A stretch of 64,000 nucleotides of DNA from Adineta ricciae (lineage: Eukaryota; Rotifera; Eurotatoria; Adinetida; Adinetidae): NCBI GenBank assembly GCA_905250025.1, contig CAJNOJ010000371.1, positions 1-64,000 of the forward strand, given 5' to 3'. Made by a program: the position numbers and the translations under genes. Under the pieces are notes generated by a model. That model saw only the letters and a list, made by a program, of their open reading frames with translations. It ran no database searches and was not told where the DNA came from. Shown here in pieces: positions 1 to 12,300 of this stretch (position 1 is its first letter; every line of letters starts with the position of its first letter).

Positions 1-69
1 ACAAATACGTCTTAGCAACAGGAACATAAAAGAGAGTCAATTGAAGTTATTTTCTTCTTTATCCGAGTT

Positions 70-1162
70 ATGTCTTCGCTAACATCTCTTGTTCCATTTG
101 ACTGGTTCGAAATTCATAGTAGTTCTCGTTCACCTCAGTTACGTGTCGGCCATTCGAGCACATTCGTTCCTTCGTCTTCAACTGTCTATGTTCTTGGTGG
201 AGCGAATCCATCGGAATGTTTTGCAGATGTTCATTCACTTGCACTTCCATCCAAAACATCGGAAACATTTCTTTGGACGAAATTACTGGCTGAAGATCCG
301 GCACTTCGACGTTATGAACATTCTGCTGTTTTATCTACAGAAAATCCGGATCAAGTCGTTTTCTTCGGTGGTGCTGATACAGAAAATAATCACAATGATG
401 TTCATGTGTTTAATATTTCAACGAAAACAATCGAAAATTGGACACCGAAAGATAATAAACTAGTATCACCACGAACTCATCATTCAAGTTGTTGTGTTCA
501 ACATGGTTTGTATATATTCAGCGGTGGTTTTCAAGGAGTCAAATCAGTAGATGACTCTGAGTTATATCGTTTTGATTTAGGTAATTCTTTCGTCCAGAAG
601 AAAAATAGATTCCGATATTAATCATGTGTTGTTTCTAGTTTCCAAAACATGGTCGTGTGTTCCAGCACATGGATCACCGCCTGAGCAGCGTCATGGTCAC
701 TGTTTGTTATCACTTGACAATGCGCGTCTCTACCTTCACGGTGGTATGGACGGACGAACATTTTTTTCATCACTCTATTCTATTGATCTAACTCAAAAGC
801 CGCCCAGATGGAACGAACATCGTTCGTCGTCGTCTTGTCCCATGGCACGTGCAGCACATGGTGGTGTTTCCATTGAAATAACATCAACATTATTCATCTT
901 TGGTGGATTATCACGAAGTGGTCAAGCACTTAACGACACATGGTCGTGGTCGACGAAGAGTGAACAGTGGACTGAGATCATCTGTCGAAATGTGCCCAAA
1001 GCAAGACTGGATTTTGCATATTGTCTTATCGAATGTAAAGATAAGGAGGAAGATTCCGAAAAAAGCATACCGATGATGTTTGTTCACGGAGGAACTGACA
1101 CACAGGGAGAAGTTTTTGATGACTGTTTTTTATTACGGTTAACATTTGATAGCGATCAATAA
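70..1162 (+). CDS. RABEPK: Kelch-repeat protein, RABEPK (Rab9 effector p40)-like
   Basis: Two exons, 70-580 and 639-1162, joined across a 58-bp GT-AG intron, give 344 residues, close to the ~370 of animal RABEPK. The protein is a run of kelch blades: repeated GG doublets (VLGGANP, VFFGGAD, IFSGGFQ, LHGGMDG, IFGGLSR, VHGGTDT), each followed by an aromatic-rich strand. No BTB, BACK or F-box part is present, so it is a stand-alone beta-propeller. In animals RABEPK binds Rab9 and supports endosome-to-Golgi traffic; that role is inferred here from architecture and length. AATAAA signals lie just after the stop, at about 1158 and 1177. Another small kelch protein is possible, so the family call is firmer than the symbol. 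Confidence 0.8.
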
Positions 1163-1249
1163 AACTTTTGTTGTAGTCAATAAACTCTGTAGTTCCGTTC
1201 AAGAGTATATATTGTACTTATATACTTTCACGATAATTCGCACACGTCA

Positions 1250-1270
1250 GCGCCATCTATAAATATTTGT
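1250..1270 (+). promoter_or_regulatory. Shared upstream block GCGCCATCTATAAA, copy 1
   Basis: A 21-bp block 166 bp upstream of the PPR start codon. It recurs with one mismatch at 4601-4621, 108 bp upstream of GOLGA7. The reverse complement contains AGATGGCGC, similar to a YY1-type core. A core-promoter or initiator role is inference from position only. Confidence 0.35.
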
Positions 1271-1435
1271 CCGGCTGAAGTTCTGTGGCCAATACTTAAA
1301 CTGCACAATTTTTGAATCTAGGTAGTTATTTGATTTTCGTTTATTTGTCCTAAATGTCTTCGGTATTGTTTGAAAGTGTTTTCATGATATTTGTCTTAAT
1401 TTAAGTCACAAATTACTTCTACACAGTTATAGTTC

Positions 1436-4345
1436 ATGTGGAGGCGATCGTTAAAGAGTGGCTTACTGTCGCTGATGGCTTTCGTTGAACGATCCACAAT
1501 CATCAGATTCGCTTCTAATATCGGCGATCGATTGAAGAAGTTGAACGAAAGCAAACAATTCCAACGGACACTTCAACTGTTTCATCAACATCAAAAAAAC
1601 AATAATGAAATTCTGTCCAGTTTAACGATCACACAAGCTCTGAAGGCGTGTACTCATCTAAAAGATATTCAACGTGGCAAAGCGATTCATGATCTTGTTT
1701 CATCACGCACCAAAGATGATCATTACATAGTGACATCACTCATCCATATGTACAGTGAGTTCCATCAATCTATCCTCCATCGCATTTTGCCTCTTCACAT
1801 AGTGCAATGCGGTGATATTCGAAGTGCTGAAACATTATTTGATAACACGAAAACAAAAGTTCCATCTATGTACGGTGCGATGATGAAAGGTAACTTGTTT
1901 CATTGTGCAAGAAAGTATAAAATAGAACAACTTCTTGTAGGATATCTGACAAACAACGAAGCACAGAAAGCATTCGAAGTTTTTCATCAAATCAAAACAC
2001 CGAGTGAGGTGAATCTCGTTGTATTCTTCCAAGTTTGTGCCAATCTGAAGACCCAACAAGCATTGGACGCGTTGAAAAAGGTGTTACTAAAAGAGGAAAA
2101 CTCTTTCCAGTCCAATTATCGTCTTGCAACATCATCAGTAAATGCATTGGTGGAATGTGGAGATGTTGCACGTGCGGAGAAGATATTCGACAAAATAAAA
2201 GGAAAGCAACTTCCTATCTACGGTGCAATGATGAAAGGTAGATATGTTTTATACCCGTGTGGATTGAATTGAGTTGCTCTGTAGGTTACGTTGCGACTAA
2301 TCAAGCTGAAAAAGCGATTGCTCTTTTCAAACAGATCGAAGGTCCTAATGATATCATAGTCAATCTTCTCCTCAATGCGTGTGCGCAATTATGAACGACG
2401 GAAGCTTTAAGTTTAGTTAAATAGACTTACAACAGCATGTCATCGTCATTTTATTCAAATGACTATGTAACCACTTCTTTGCTAGATGCACTGATCAAAT
2501 GTGGAGATACGTCCACTGCGACGGTCGTTATCTCCAAAATGAGAAGATCGGCGATCGACTACGTAAATCTTATGACTGGATTCAACGACCAAAAAGAAGG
2601 AGAACAAACAATGAAATTGTTTTATCAAATGAAGCGTGAAGGTCTAGAGCCAGAGATGATCACTTACTTGTGTGTTATCAAAACATTAGCACTCATCGGT
2701 GATCTTTCACTTATCGAACCAACAATCAAGCAAATACCTCAATCGATTCTTTTTGGTAATCAGATTCGTGATGCTTTGATTGATATGTGGGTAAGACAGA
2801 GATCATTTCGTGTGTTTTGTGGTAAATGGATCGCTTCCGTGGGGTAAAACTGGCTGTGTCGACAAAGCACAAGCCATGCATGCGAACATTTCCCAACCAG
2901 ACGCATTTACATATACATCCAGATTATTACGGCACGGTCGGTTCCGGCCGGTTAGGGTTGTTTTCCGACCATTTTCTTGCCGCCGGAAGTTCAAACGTAG
3001 GTTTCAGTAATTTCCCGGCCGTTTCCTGCAAAATTCGAGCTGAAAACGGTCAGGAACCTGCCGGAACTTGCTGGAATCGACGAAAACTGTGCCGGAATCG
3101 AGAAGAGCTGTACCGGAACCGACTCAGATTTCAACGGGTCCAGTCGCCGGAATGATCGACCTGGGCAGCAATGAGTATGCATCTTTTATTCTGTGCTTAT
3201 GTCAATCAAGATGTTGAATATTGTGGTTATTCGTAGTTAACTCTTATGGTCTCAGTGGAATGGATATGCAAACTCTTGAACTGTTCGCTCGAATGCCAAA
3301 ACAGATCATTCATGAAGTGACTTATATTTGCATACTAAACGCATGTTCACACTCTGGTCTTGTTGATGAAGCTCGCTCTATCTTTCAAAACATCCAAATG
3401 AAAACACCGAAAGTGTGGACATCTATGGTATATTTACAAACAAGATTGTCGATACAGACAATGGAACTGCTCAATCACCTCTGCTTTTCGTGTAGGTTGA
3501 TTGCCTTGCTCGTGCATCTTTGTTCGATGAAGCACAGGCGTTGATCGATGGATTCGAACGTTCGCATACACCCGTCGTAGATATGCACAGTGAGTGTCAT
3601 CCTTTGAGATAATTCCTCCACTAAAGGACAACAGCATGACTGAAATCAACAAATTGATTGGATTTATGTTCATTTGTTTTAGTGGCGTTGTTATCGGGTG
3701 CAAGAAATGACAAAAATGCTCAGCTAGCACAGAATATCTGTGATCGACTGAAGAGATTGTTTCCATCCACGAAAGATTCCTTGACAGCAGCTGAAGTTCT
3801 TCTTGCAAACACTTACGCATCGTCTGGTGACATTGGGAAGGCATCAGATATTCGAATTCAACTCACCAAATCCGGAGCAAAGAAGAAGATCGGGACATCA
3901 ACGACTGTAGTTGATGGAGAAATTTATGTAAGTTCAAACACAACTTACGATGTCTTGTTTGAAGCAATATGAACTGATTTGATTGTAGGAATTTCGTGCT
4001 CATGATAGATCTCATCCGCGATCAGACGAAATTTATCGTGAAGTGCAGAAAATGTCAGAAGAATTAATCGCACATGACCATGAGTACGATTCCAGTTGGA
4101 TAACGCGAACGATGGGTGAAGACGAAAGTGTCGAATCGGTTCTCTGTGGTCATAGTGAGCGACTTGCGATGGCATGGAATTTCGTGACTAATCCTCACGC
4201 GAAAAGAATTCAAATCACGAAGAACTTGAGAGTGTGTGGCGATTGTCGTACAGCGATTCGTCAATGTGAAATAATTGTTCGAGATGCGAATCGAATTCAT
4301 CACTTTCACAAAAATGGTCAATGTTCGTGTAACGATTATTTCTGA
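1436..4345 (+). pseudogene. Plant-type pentatricopeptide (PPR) protein with C-terminal DYW deaminase domain, disrupted
   Basis: Exons run about 1436-1754, 1803-1889, 1941-2237, 2285-2790, 2843-3174, 3237-3427, 3496-3589, 3683-3927 and 3989-4345. The body is a series of PPR repeats with motifs such as LIHMYMQCGD, YGAMMKGY and YICILNACSHSGLVDEA. The end is a full DYW cytidine deaminase: HSERLA (zinc His and catalytic Glu), CGDC, VRDANRIHHF, and a CSC..DYF terminus in place of DYW. In plants such proteins bind organellar RNA and edit C to U; the N-terminus here (MWRRSLKSGL) could be a mitochondrial presequence. Damage is visible: in-frame TGA at 2392 and TAG at 2422 inside otherwise aligned repeats, an intron at 2791-2842 ending GG instead of AG, and a ~247-bp insertion at 2919-3165 next to a splice donor. 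Other introns (47-62 bp) are intact, and the DYW domain is not decayed, so the loss is recent or the transcript is rescued. Confidence 0.88.
2919..3165 (+). mobile_element. MITE-like element, copy A, inside the PPR gene
   Basis: GC-rich, CCGG-rich segment clearly foreign to its AT-rich surroundings. The same sequence occurs inverted at 61425-61646. The copies share their ends (CCAG-TTATTA at one side, CGGAATGATCGACCTGGG at the other) and several interior blocks. The termini of copy B form a 7-bp inverted repeat, CCCAGGT/ACCTGGG. It interrupts the PPR coding sequence between a Thr-Ser and the next codon, four bases before the donor GTATGC at 3175. No ORF with homology is seen, so it is non-autonomous. 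A clean target duplication could not be identified. Confidence 0.7.
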
Positions 4346-4600
4346 AATCTTTTCGTTTTTTTGTCGATTAAATGGAACCGAGTTGAAAATAAAATGTTAA
4401 AACCTTTCGAGGATGTGCAATGATTACATATTCGTCTCTCCAGAGATGATAAACACCGTCTATCGGTATTTGGTCTTATGGCACACATGCGTAACACCTG
4501 GTGATGCTTCGATTGAAAATATAGCATCGTACAGTAACACACACGGAAGGAGAAGCTTTCATATAACTGTGTGTCTTTTAATACGGTTGACAATACTTGA

Positions 4601-4621
4601 GCGCCATCTATAAACATTTGT
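4601..4621 (+). promoter_or_regulatory. Shared upstream block GCGCCATCTATAAA, copy 2
   Basis: Matches 1250-1270 in 20 of 21 positions and lies 108 bp before the GOLGA7 ATG. Two adjacent genes sharing this block at similar distances suggests a promoter element. A leftover of a local duplication is the alternative. Confidence 0.35.
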
Positions 4622-4728
4622 TGATGAAAATTGCTTTATAACCAATAATGAAAGTCGAGAGTTTCTTGAATGTTTATTTGCGTTACTGATCATCGTCATC
4701 ATCATTATCATTGAATTCTGGTTGAGAA

Positions 4729-5291
4729 ATGGATGATACAACACGTCTAACAAGCGAACAATCGATTAAATTATTTATTCAACGTGACTATTCCGAGGGT
4801 ACAGCTGTTAAATTTCAAGAACGTTTTCCCTCTGAGCTCGAAGGAAAAGTAAATCGAGGTTTTTTTTGTTTTCTTTGTCCTATCTTATCCGAATTCTCCT
4901 TCAGATTGATCGTGGAAAATTCATCGATATCATTCGTCACATCAATTCAATTTTTGAAGAAGCAGAAGCACTCTCATGTAAAACATTTACGGAAAACTGT
5001 TGTGCGTGTTTAACAGGTTATTTATTATTACTTTGTATGCCAACACATTACGAAAAAGTAACTGATTTTTATCTGAATTTCAACTTATCAATGAGGATTT
5101 TTAGTGTGTGAAACGCGCGGCACGATACATCTCAGAAGAGAATGAACGCACATTGAATCCGAAAGGGATATTCATGTTAGATCCCATGGAAAAAGGACTT
5201 CGTTGTGTAAGTATTTGTATTAATCGAAAGAATTATCCAGTCGGATAATGTCATTTAGATTGAAGTATGTATCACAAATAATCGTCGATGA
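4729..5291 (+). CDS. GOLGA7: Golgin subfamily A member 7 (Erf4-domain palmitoyltransferase cofactor)
   Basis: Four exons (4729-4848, 4905-5057, 5105-5206, 5259-5291) with introns of 56, 47 and 52 bp give 135 residues; human GOLGA7 has 137. Family motifs are all present in order: KLFIQRDYSEGT, FPSELEGKIDR, CLTGYLLLLCMPTHYEK and DPMEKGLRCIEV. GOLGA7 is the partner of the DHHC9 acyltransferase that palmitoylates Ras at the Golgi (known for the family). Every junction keeps frame and the last short exon supplies the conserved IEV ending. Confidence is high because length, motif order and splice phases agree. Confidence 0.95.
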
Positions 5292-8198
5292 GACTCAATT
5301 CAATGATTAATAATTAGGGAAACATATCTCCTCAGATTCGGCTACAACAGACGTGAATGTTCTTGTTTTTAATCACAGACAGTTTATCTAAAACTTCATT
5401 GTACGGAAAAATTCTTTTCTCTTCGGATTGTTTTCTTTTTCATGTATATAATAATAGAGGAAAATATATTTCAATATAATTATCTACTTTTCTCATTGAA
5501 GTCAACAGACGCCATCACATGATTAAGCTAAAAATAAACTTGAAGAAAATCTGTTCGTAAATAAATCAATTCGCTCGGATAATTTCGACATGAAACTTGG
5601 TATTTAATTAAACTTTTCTCCATTGACCTATTTCAAATAATTACTATTATCCTAAAGAGATTTTTACATTAATTATTATTCGAAATTTTCCTTTGAGGAC
5701 ATTCATTCTCGGCATTGGCATTTCAGGTAGTTATTATGAAGGAATCCATGCATTACCATTAGATAATGACAAAATGCATTCTAAATAATACCGTTGACGT
5801 CGAATAGATATGTTGAGAGAAATGAAAGACTAATTGAAATAAAAGGGTAAGGCTCAGTAGCCCACATCAAGTCAACGGAGAATGTTTCATGTTGAAAGGA
5901 AGTAACTTATTAGCGGAATGAATCTCATCGCTTCCTCTTCGGTCTACATTTGATTACACGATCCAAAATTTGATCTAAAAGGCAAGGAGACAAGAAAGAA
6001 AGAGATAGGGAAAAAGAAGAATGTACCTTACTCATAAGCACCCCTCGTGTAAGTCAATGTCGCCATTGACTGTTTGCATAACTCTATTTGCAACGATATC
6101 ACATTCACTAAATACAGATAAAATTATTAACTCTGAGAAGATTCTCATCTTGGTCAAATAATCATATCTATTGTATTTAGCATATAAACATGATAGATCT
6201 TTGAGAAAAGATCGGATAGTTGCTATCCTTGGGTTCGGGGACTTTCCCTCGAGTATCGATCAAATTCTGAAAACAAAATTCGATCGACGTTGAGAGTGAT
6301 CGGAAACGACACTCGTATGTAACTCGAACAGCAAACGTGTAAGATACATCGAGGTTTACAGTGCTTTTTCATCGATTTATATTGATATGTGGATAAAAGA
6401 AAAGAAAAACGGTGAATGAGTTGCATCGATTGGCAAATACAGTGCGACATCTCTCGTTTGCGAACATTTTTTAATCAGAAATCTACTAAATGAGATTTCG
6501 TTCATTTATTAATGACGTTTCATCTGGATAATTTCGACGTCGTCAGACCTGTGAACGTATTCCGTTAAGTAAAGAAATATTCTTGTTTCATGTTTGATGT
6601 CACCAGGGCAGATGTCAATATTCCATCTGTCTTTAGGCGAAAAGCACGGTGAAAAAATGAAGATGAACAAGTAGAATTACATTTCTATATCTTGGGAGAA
6701 AAGAAAAGAAAAAAGAAGAAGAAGTAGAAGAAAGAACACAAGCAATAGAACGGAAATTGAAAGTCTTCTCTTCTCCCGCTATCAAGTCCATACGATGTAT
6801 TTTAATCGAACTAGGTGAAGAAAAAAAAATAACTAGAAAAGATTTTCTATCCATCATCTCATTTCTTTTGTCTTTTGAATAAATATTCCAATGTGTGCAT
6901 GTTATGTACTCCAAGCATCATCATCCATTCGAAGTACTTATCGTTTTGTAAGTATCTTATTATTAATACTTTTGAGTTTTACACAAAATTTCATCGACTA
7001 TGATTTCTCTAATCCAACGCAAAGGATAAGAGCCTGCTTTTTTGCTCTTGATTAATTCTTTATTGATATTAAGTCTCGTTGTACTCGTTCAATGGACAAA
7101 GATGATTGTTCAACTGTGTATAAAAGTACAAAATGCGATAGACATTGTTCGCTATCATCAGGGATTGAATCTTCTGTGAAGTATTCATTTGAATAGATCT
7201 TTAGGAAATCGAAATCTCTTGGATTGTCCCATGAAGCAAAAAAAAACTGAACTGATTCAATCAATTAATTGTCAATTATACTGAAAAATCATCTGAAGTA
7301 TTTCCTGTTATGAAATACTCGAATGAGAAAAATACCGAAACAAATTAAAGTGGAAAAAGTATAGAAATATCGTTTTATGGGTGAAGAAAAAGAACGGGAA
7401 ATTAATATTAACACGCAAGACATTTCTATCTATGTCATTCTCTACCGAAATGAAATGATTACCAAAGGGAGATACTGACAAATAAGCTTCATTGTAATTA
7501 GTCTTCTTTTTTCTCTCCGAATTATTATTAAAGTTGATCTAATTGATAATGGAACAGAGAAGATTGAAAGAAATTAGATAAAAGACACGCAGATGTGCGT
7601 GTGTGTCTGTATTTAACTAGTTTATTGAATTGTTCGACCGATAAACATCGATGTGATGAAGATAGTCACACGTCTTTCGCACATCCTCGCATACATTAAT
7701 AGACAAAGGAAAACGGTTATGATCATTCCATTCCCGGACGCTTCATGTTCGCCTAAAGAAACCTTTCCTATTGGTGTTAGTGCTTTTATATATAGCTGTT
7801 TCTTAGAAAAGAAGAAACTTCTCTTCTCTATGTCTGTCAGTACGGCGAATGTCGGCGTAATTATTTTTCTTGACTTCATCTAGTTTTTTTCCCGCTGTTT
7901 CTCATATTCTTATCTATTTCTTTGCTTCCCTGTATTTTTATATGTCGAAATAGTGACTATTGTTTGAAAAAACACCTACTTGCCGATGGTAACGAACGCG
8001 ATGATGCGAGAATATGTAACGCTCATGTTCGTGACATAACTTACCCAAGCATTTGACGCGAGCTCAGGTGTGTTGATCATATTCCTCATAAACATGTCTT
8101 ATTGCCCAAGAATATTCTCTCCTTGGTAACAAGTATTAATTAGTTTGTTTAACGGCTTAATCGTTCACGAATTCATCACAATAAATATTCATTTCAAT
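5292..8198. other. 2.9 kb without a recognisable gene
   Basis: AT-rich, with scattered purine-rich runs and only short random ORFs. It lies upstream of the first RGS12/14 first exon and could hold untranslated exons or enhancers. No homologous coding segment, RNA gene or repeat was recognised. Confidence 0.5.
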
Positions 8199-9358
8199 AT
8201 GGAAAAAACGCCTCCATCGCCATCGCCGTCATCCTCGAGTACGAAACGTTCATTTCAACGTAAAAAACTCCAGTATCAAGAGCGTATTACCGAACAGTCA
8301 CCATCGTCATCATTTCCAACGATAACAACACTAATGCCGACGTATTTAACAACCGATAGTATTCGAAAAGTCTCCCCAACTAACATTTTATCCAACTTGT
8401 CAACTAAACAGGTAGAAAAGAGTTAATCGATTTCATTTGTTAGTTCTTGTCGATTCCTTTTTTTTTTCGTCGCCCTTTTTCTTCTCCTGACTTTTATCAA
8501 GTAGACACATTGTTTTTACAAAATCATTCTTTAATTTGCCAAATAGAAGACAAGAAAGAAAAAGTAATTATTTCAAGTGAATTCTTTCGAGAGAATCTGC
8601 TCATATTAATTTATATATTAACTACAACATCTTCGCTAAACTTGACGGGAAAGATTTTTACCTTTAACCAAGAAAAAAATGGACTAGTTCATCCAATATC
8701 GATGATCTCTCTTTGCTGAGAAGAAGAAAAAGAGGAGACCAATCACATATACAAAGGTTATTTCAACTCTTAAGTATGTCATAATAGTATACATAAGGAA
8801 GAATCCGCGCGCGAACGAGAGAAAGATGCAAACAAATTGATTTCAGTCCAGCCGATTGTAGTGTGGAGTAATGCCAATCAAACAAATGTCATCTTGGGAA
8901 TTTGCTTTCGGTGCTCGATGATAACAAAAGGCTAGCAAGCGAACTAAAAAAAGGAGAGAAAGAAAGTTTCCGGTGGGTTCTTTTTTGTTGCTCTTCGTTT
9001 CTCTAGTGAACAATGAGATGAAGAAAGAAAAACAATGAGACGAATGAGAAATGGGATAACAACAAGAAAATAAATCACAAGGTTCGATGTTTTGATGATC
9101 TCTGTTCGACGAAGTAATTATCCTTCTTAGATATATCAAATGAAATAACATCAACGCCATTGATTTTCATCTTCTTTTCTTCATTAGATTAATTGAGTAA
9201 AGATATTAATCATCGATATGTTTATTCGGAATAATCATTAATCGAAGGGAACATTCGCTTTGTTGTTTTAGGAAATGGAATTGAAAACCGTGGGTAAATT
9301 GGGTATGGTCAAACGCAAACAATTTCTTCAAAAACGAGATATTAGTCGATCACATGAG
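8199..9358 (+). other. RGS12/14 alternative 5' end 1 (two exons)
   Basis: Exon 8199-8411 starts MEKTPPSPSPSS and ends CAG before GTAGAA. Exon 9272-9358 follows an AG acceptor and ends in GAG before GTAAGG. Both are multiples of three (213 and 87 nt), giving a 100-residue Ser/Pro- then Lys-rich N-terminus that can splice in frame to 16706. Confidence 0.55.
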
Positions 9359-12300
9359 GTAAGGAAAGCGTCATCAAGTCGACAATGTTGTGTTCTTTTT
9401 TCCTGTTTACGAGAGTTTGTCTCAAACAGAAATATGAATAACTAGTTCTGTTTGCTTCAAGTCATGACGATGAAACACGAGTATCTTTATTAATGATCAT
9501 GACATAATGATTTTCATCGTAAATCAAATATTGAATTAAGAAAAAAATTCTCTTGTGCCAGGGTTTGTGTCGAGTTTTGTCTTTATAAAAAGAAATTCAT
9601 GTGTGAATTAACGAACGCGCTCATTCAGGTATGTAGAGAAGAATCCCGAGGAAAAGCTTTTCTTTCTCATGGATTATTTCGATCGGTTATTAAATAAAAA
9701 ACTCGCTTTAATTAAATTCGATCGAATTTCCTGACGATAATCAAGAGTGATGTTTAATAGAAAGGATTTTTTCGAAAGGAAAACATCGAACGCTTGTCAA
9801 GGTTAACTTGAAATATCATCAGACTCGCGAATAACTTTATTTTCTTGTTTTTTGTTATTTTAATTAAAGTATTTTCCATTACAATAACATAAATAGAATG
9901 AGTTTTCTCATCCACATATGTATGTGTCGATGAAAGAGCATTTGTAAACAGACAGAAAGTGTCGGATAATCTATGTTTCATGTCGTTGTTTTCTGTCCAT
10001 ATTGTTCTCCATAGGAAAAAGAAAACGGAAGGGAAGAACAACAACAATATTCTAATGTTACTCTTTATTCTATAGCGCGGAATTCCTCTGTGGAGAATCG
10101 AAGAGAAAATGTAATCGATTTGTCGGAAGCAAAATCGAAGGCCTTCGACAATGATCATCACGAAATAATAGGACTTCAAATGACGATAAAACTAATCATA
10201 TTTTGATAAGACGAAAATAAAAAAGAAGAAGAAGAAGAAGATTTCCCACTCGCGTGTACTTGTGGCTTTGCAGACTGAGATAAGATGCATACGAGTGATT
10301 ATTCATTGATTGCGAGATGGTGAACAGATGAGTTTAATGAAGAAGAAAAACCTCGACGAAATCGAATTTGTGTAAATTGTTCTTTAGTCTATTTAGTTTG
10401 TGTTTGTTAAGACAAGATTGAAATGTCGTTAAGTAAACTAGTAACGATCTAATGCGAGTTGGCATTCGATTGGGAATTATGTTTGCATTTCATCGTTCTT
10501 TGTTCTCTGTTCGGAAAACTATTAACGAAAAATGATTGAAATAATGGCAATGATGAGAATTTGAACAAACGACGAGCGGTCGTTTTGACAAGAAAAAAGA
10601 AACATCCGTGTTGGCAGAATCTTAGTCGAGAATGCAAAAGATTCTCGACACCGAAGAAAGAGAAGAAAGCATATCCTTCCATCATCATCATCAATGATTA
10701 TTGTATTCGTTTCAATAACGGATCGACAGGCGCAGAAAGTCTTCATTTCTCGCGCTTCTTCTCTCTTCCTCTTTTTCGCTTTCTCTGATCTTTTTCCGCC
10801 GAGAAACACACGAACCATTATGTTTTTTCTTCAAAGCAACAATACGAAATAAAACTCTCTATCAGTTCTTATCCTCTTATACGGAAGAACTATCACTTTC
10901 TCTCTCCCTCTCCCACTTTCTCTCTCTCTCTCTCTCTCTCGTTCTCTGCATCTCCTTTTATTTCTCTTCATACGGCTGTCAATCTATCTATAAAATGATG
11001 GGTGGTTAACAACAATTTATTAAGAAATTTTCTTCGATTTGAACATTGATATCTTTCCATTGAATCACCAAAAAGTGTCTTTCCATTATTAACTCTCGCT
11101 CCTCATTCTGCTTTTCGACTCATCGATATCATTATGTCTTCGTATCGACTTGATACGCCATTTAATTCGTTGACAATCACCTCAGCGTCATCAATATCGA
11201 CAACAACTATGACAACAACAGCGGCTGCTGCTAATCGTTATTTATTAGATGCCGATCCTCGACGTTTATCTACCGTAAATACGACAAATACGAATATATC
11301 TGGTGCAAATCTCCACCAACGTCGTACATCAATTGTTAATCATCATCATCAACGTCGAAATTCTCAATTGCGTAAATCAAGTTTTAGTACTTCAACATTG
11401 GTATGTGTGACAAAATCTAATTAGTCTGCCTCTTGGCCAATGGCATATAGAAACGACGAAAGAAAGAAATATTCGATATAGATTTTCTAGCTAGAGGACA
11501 TGTGTCTGTATGTTTTTCTAAGGAGATGCATGATGATGACATGAAATTGAGAAAGATCTGATACACTTGAGGCCAGTCCAACACACAGAGAAAAGCAAAT
11601 CTCGAAGAAAACATTCGTTTATATATTTAGTAATCATGTCATAACGATGATTGAAGAAAGTTTTTATTGGGAATGTGTTAAATATAAATATACAGAGATC
11701 AATAACACTTCATTATTATATTTCGTCATATTTTCTATACTCAAATAATAGAATCGTTTTCCTTTAATCGACAGCAGATGTTGAATGTGTTAAGATCAAC
11801 TTAGCTTACGAAGGATCTTCCTTAATCTAACGAAGCAAAACACTCGGAAATTCTACTAAATGACAAATACGAGTGGAGAAAGAAATACGAGAAATCGACT
11901 AAGGCGATGGTACTAATAACAGTTAGACAACGTCAATGATGAATCGTTTATTCCGGTTAATCGCTTTAAACGAGTCAACGATCGCTATCATAATCATCAA
12001 TATCTTTTCTAATGAAAACAACTGACGTTGTCGAAATCAATTTCAATCTGTTCGATTAATTAATAAACCAGTGGGCAAATTTGCCTTTCCTCTAGGTCAT
12101 GTCTAGGAAAACGAGGAAAGTATATTTTTCTCTCCGTTCTTCAAACTCTTCATGTTTATATCTTGGAGAACAGTTGCTTTTAGTTTGGGTCATATAAATA
12201 TTTAAGTATGTCATATTTATAAAACTGTCGTCAACATCATTAAAACATTCAATTATTGATAAAGAACTTGGGGGGAAAGAAGATTAATCCTTAAGTAATT

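Noticed and set aside
2919-3165. MITE copy A as a clean new intron
   Set aside because: The insert does not begin with GT and end with AG at its borders in copy A, and it also disrupts frame, so intron creation is not supported.
10449-10818. Antisense ORFs of 75-98 codons near 10.5 kb
   Set aside because: They come from low-complexity purine/pyrimidine DNA, overlap each other in three frames, and show no domain character.
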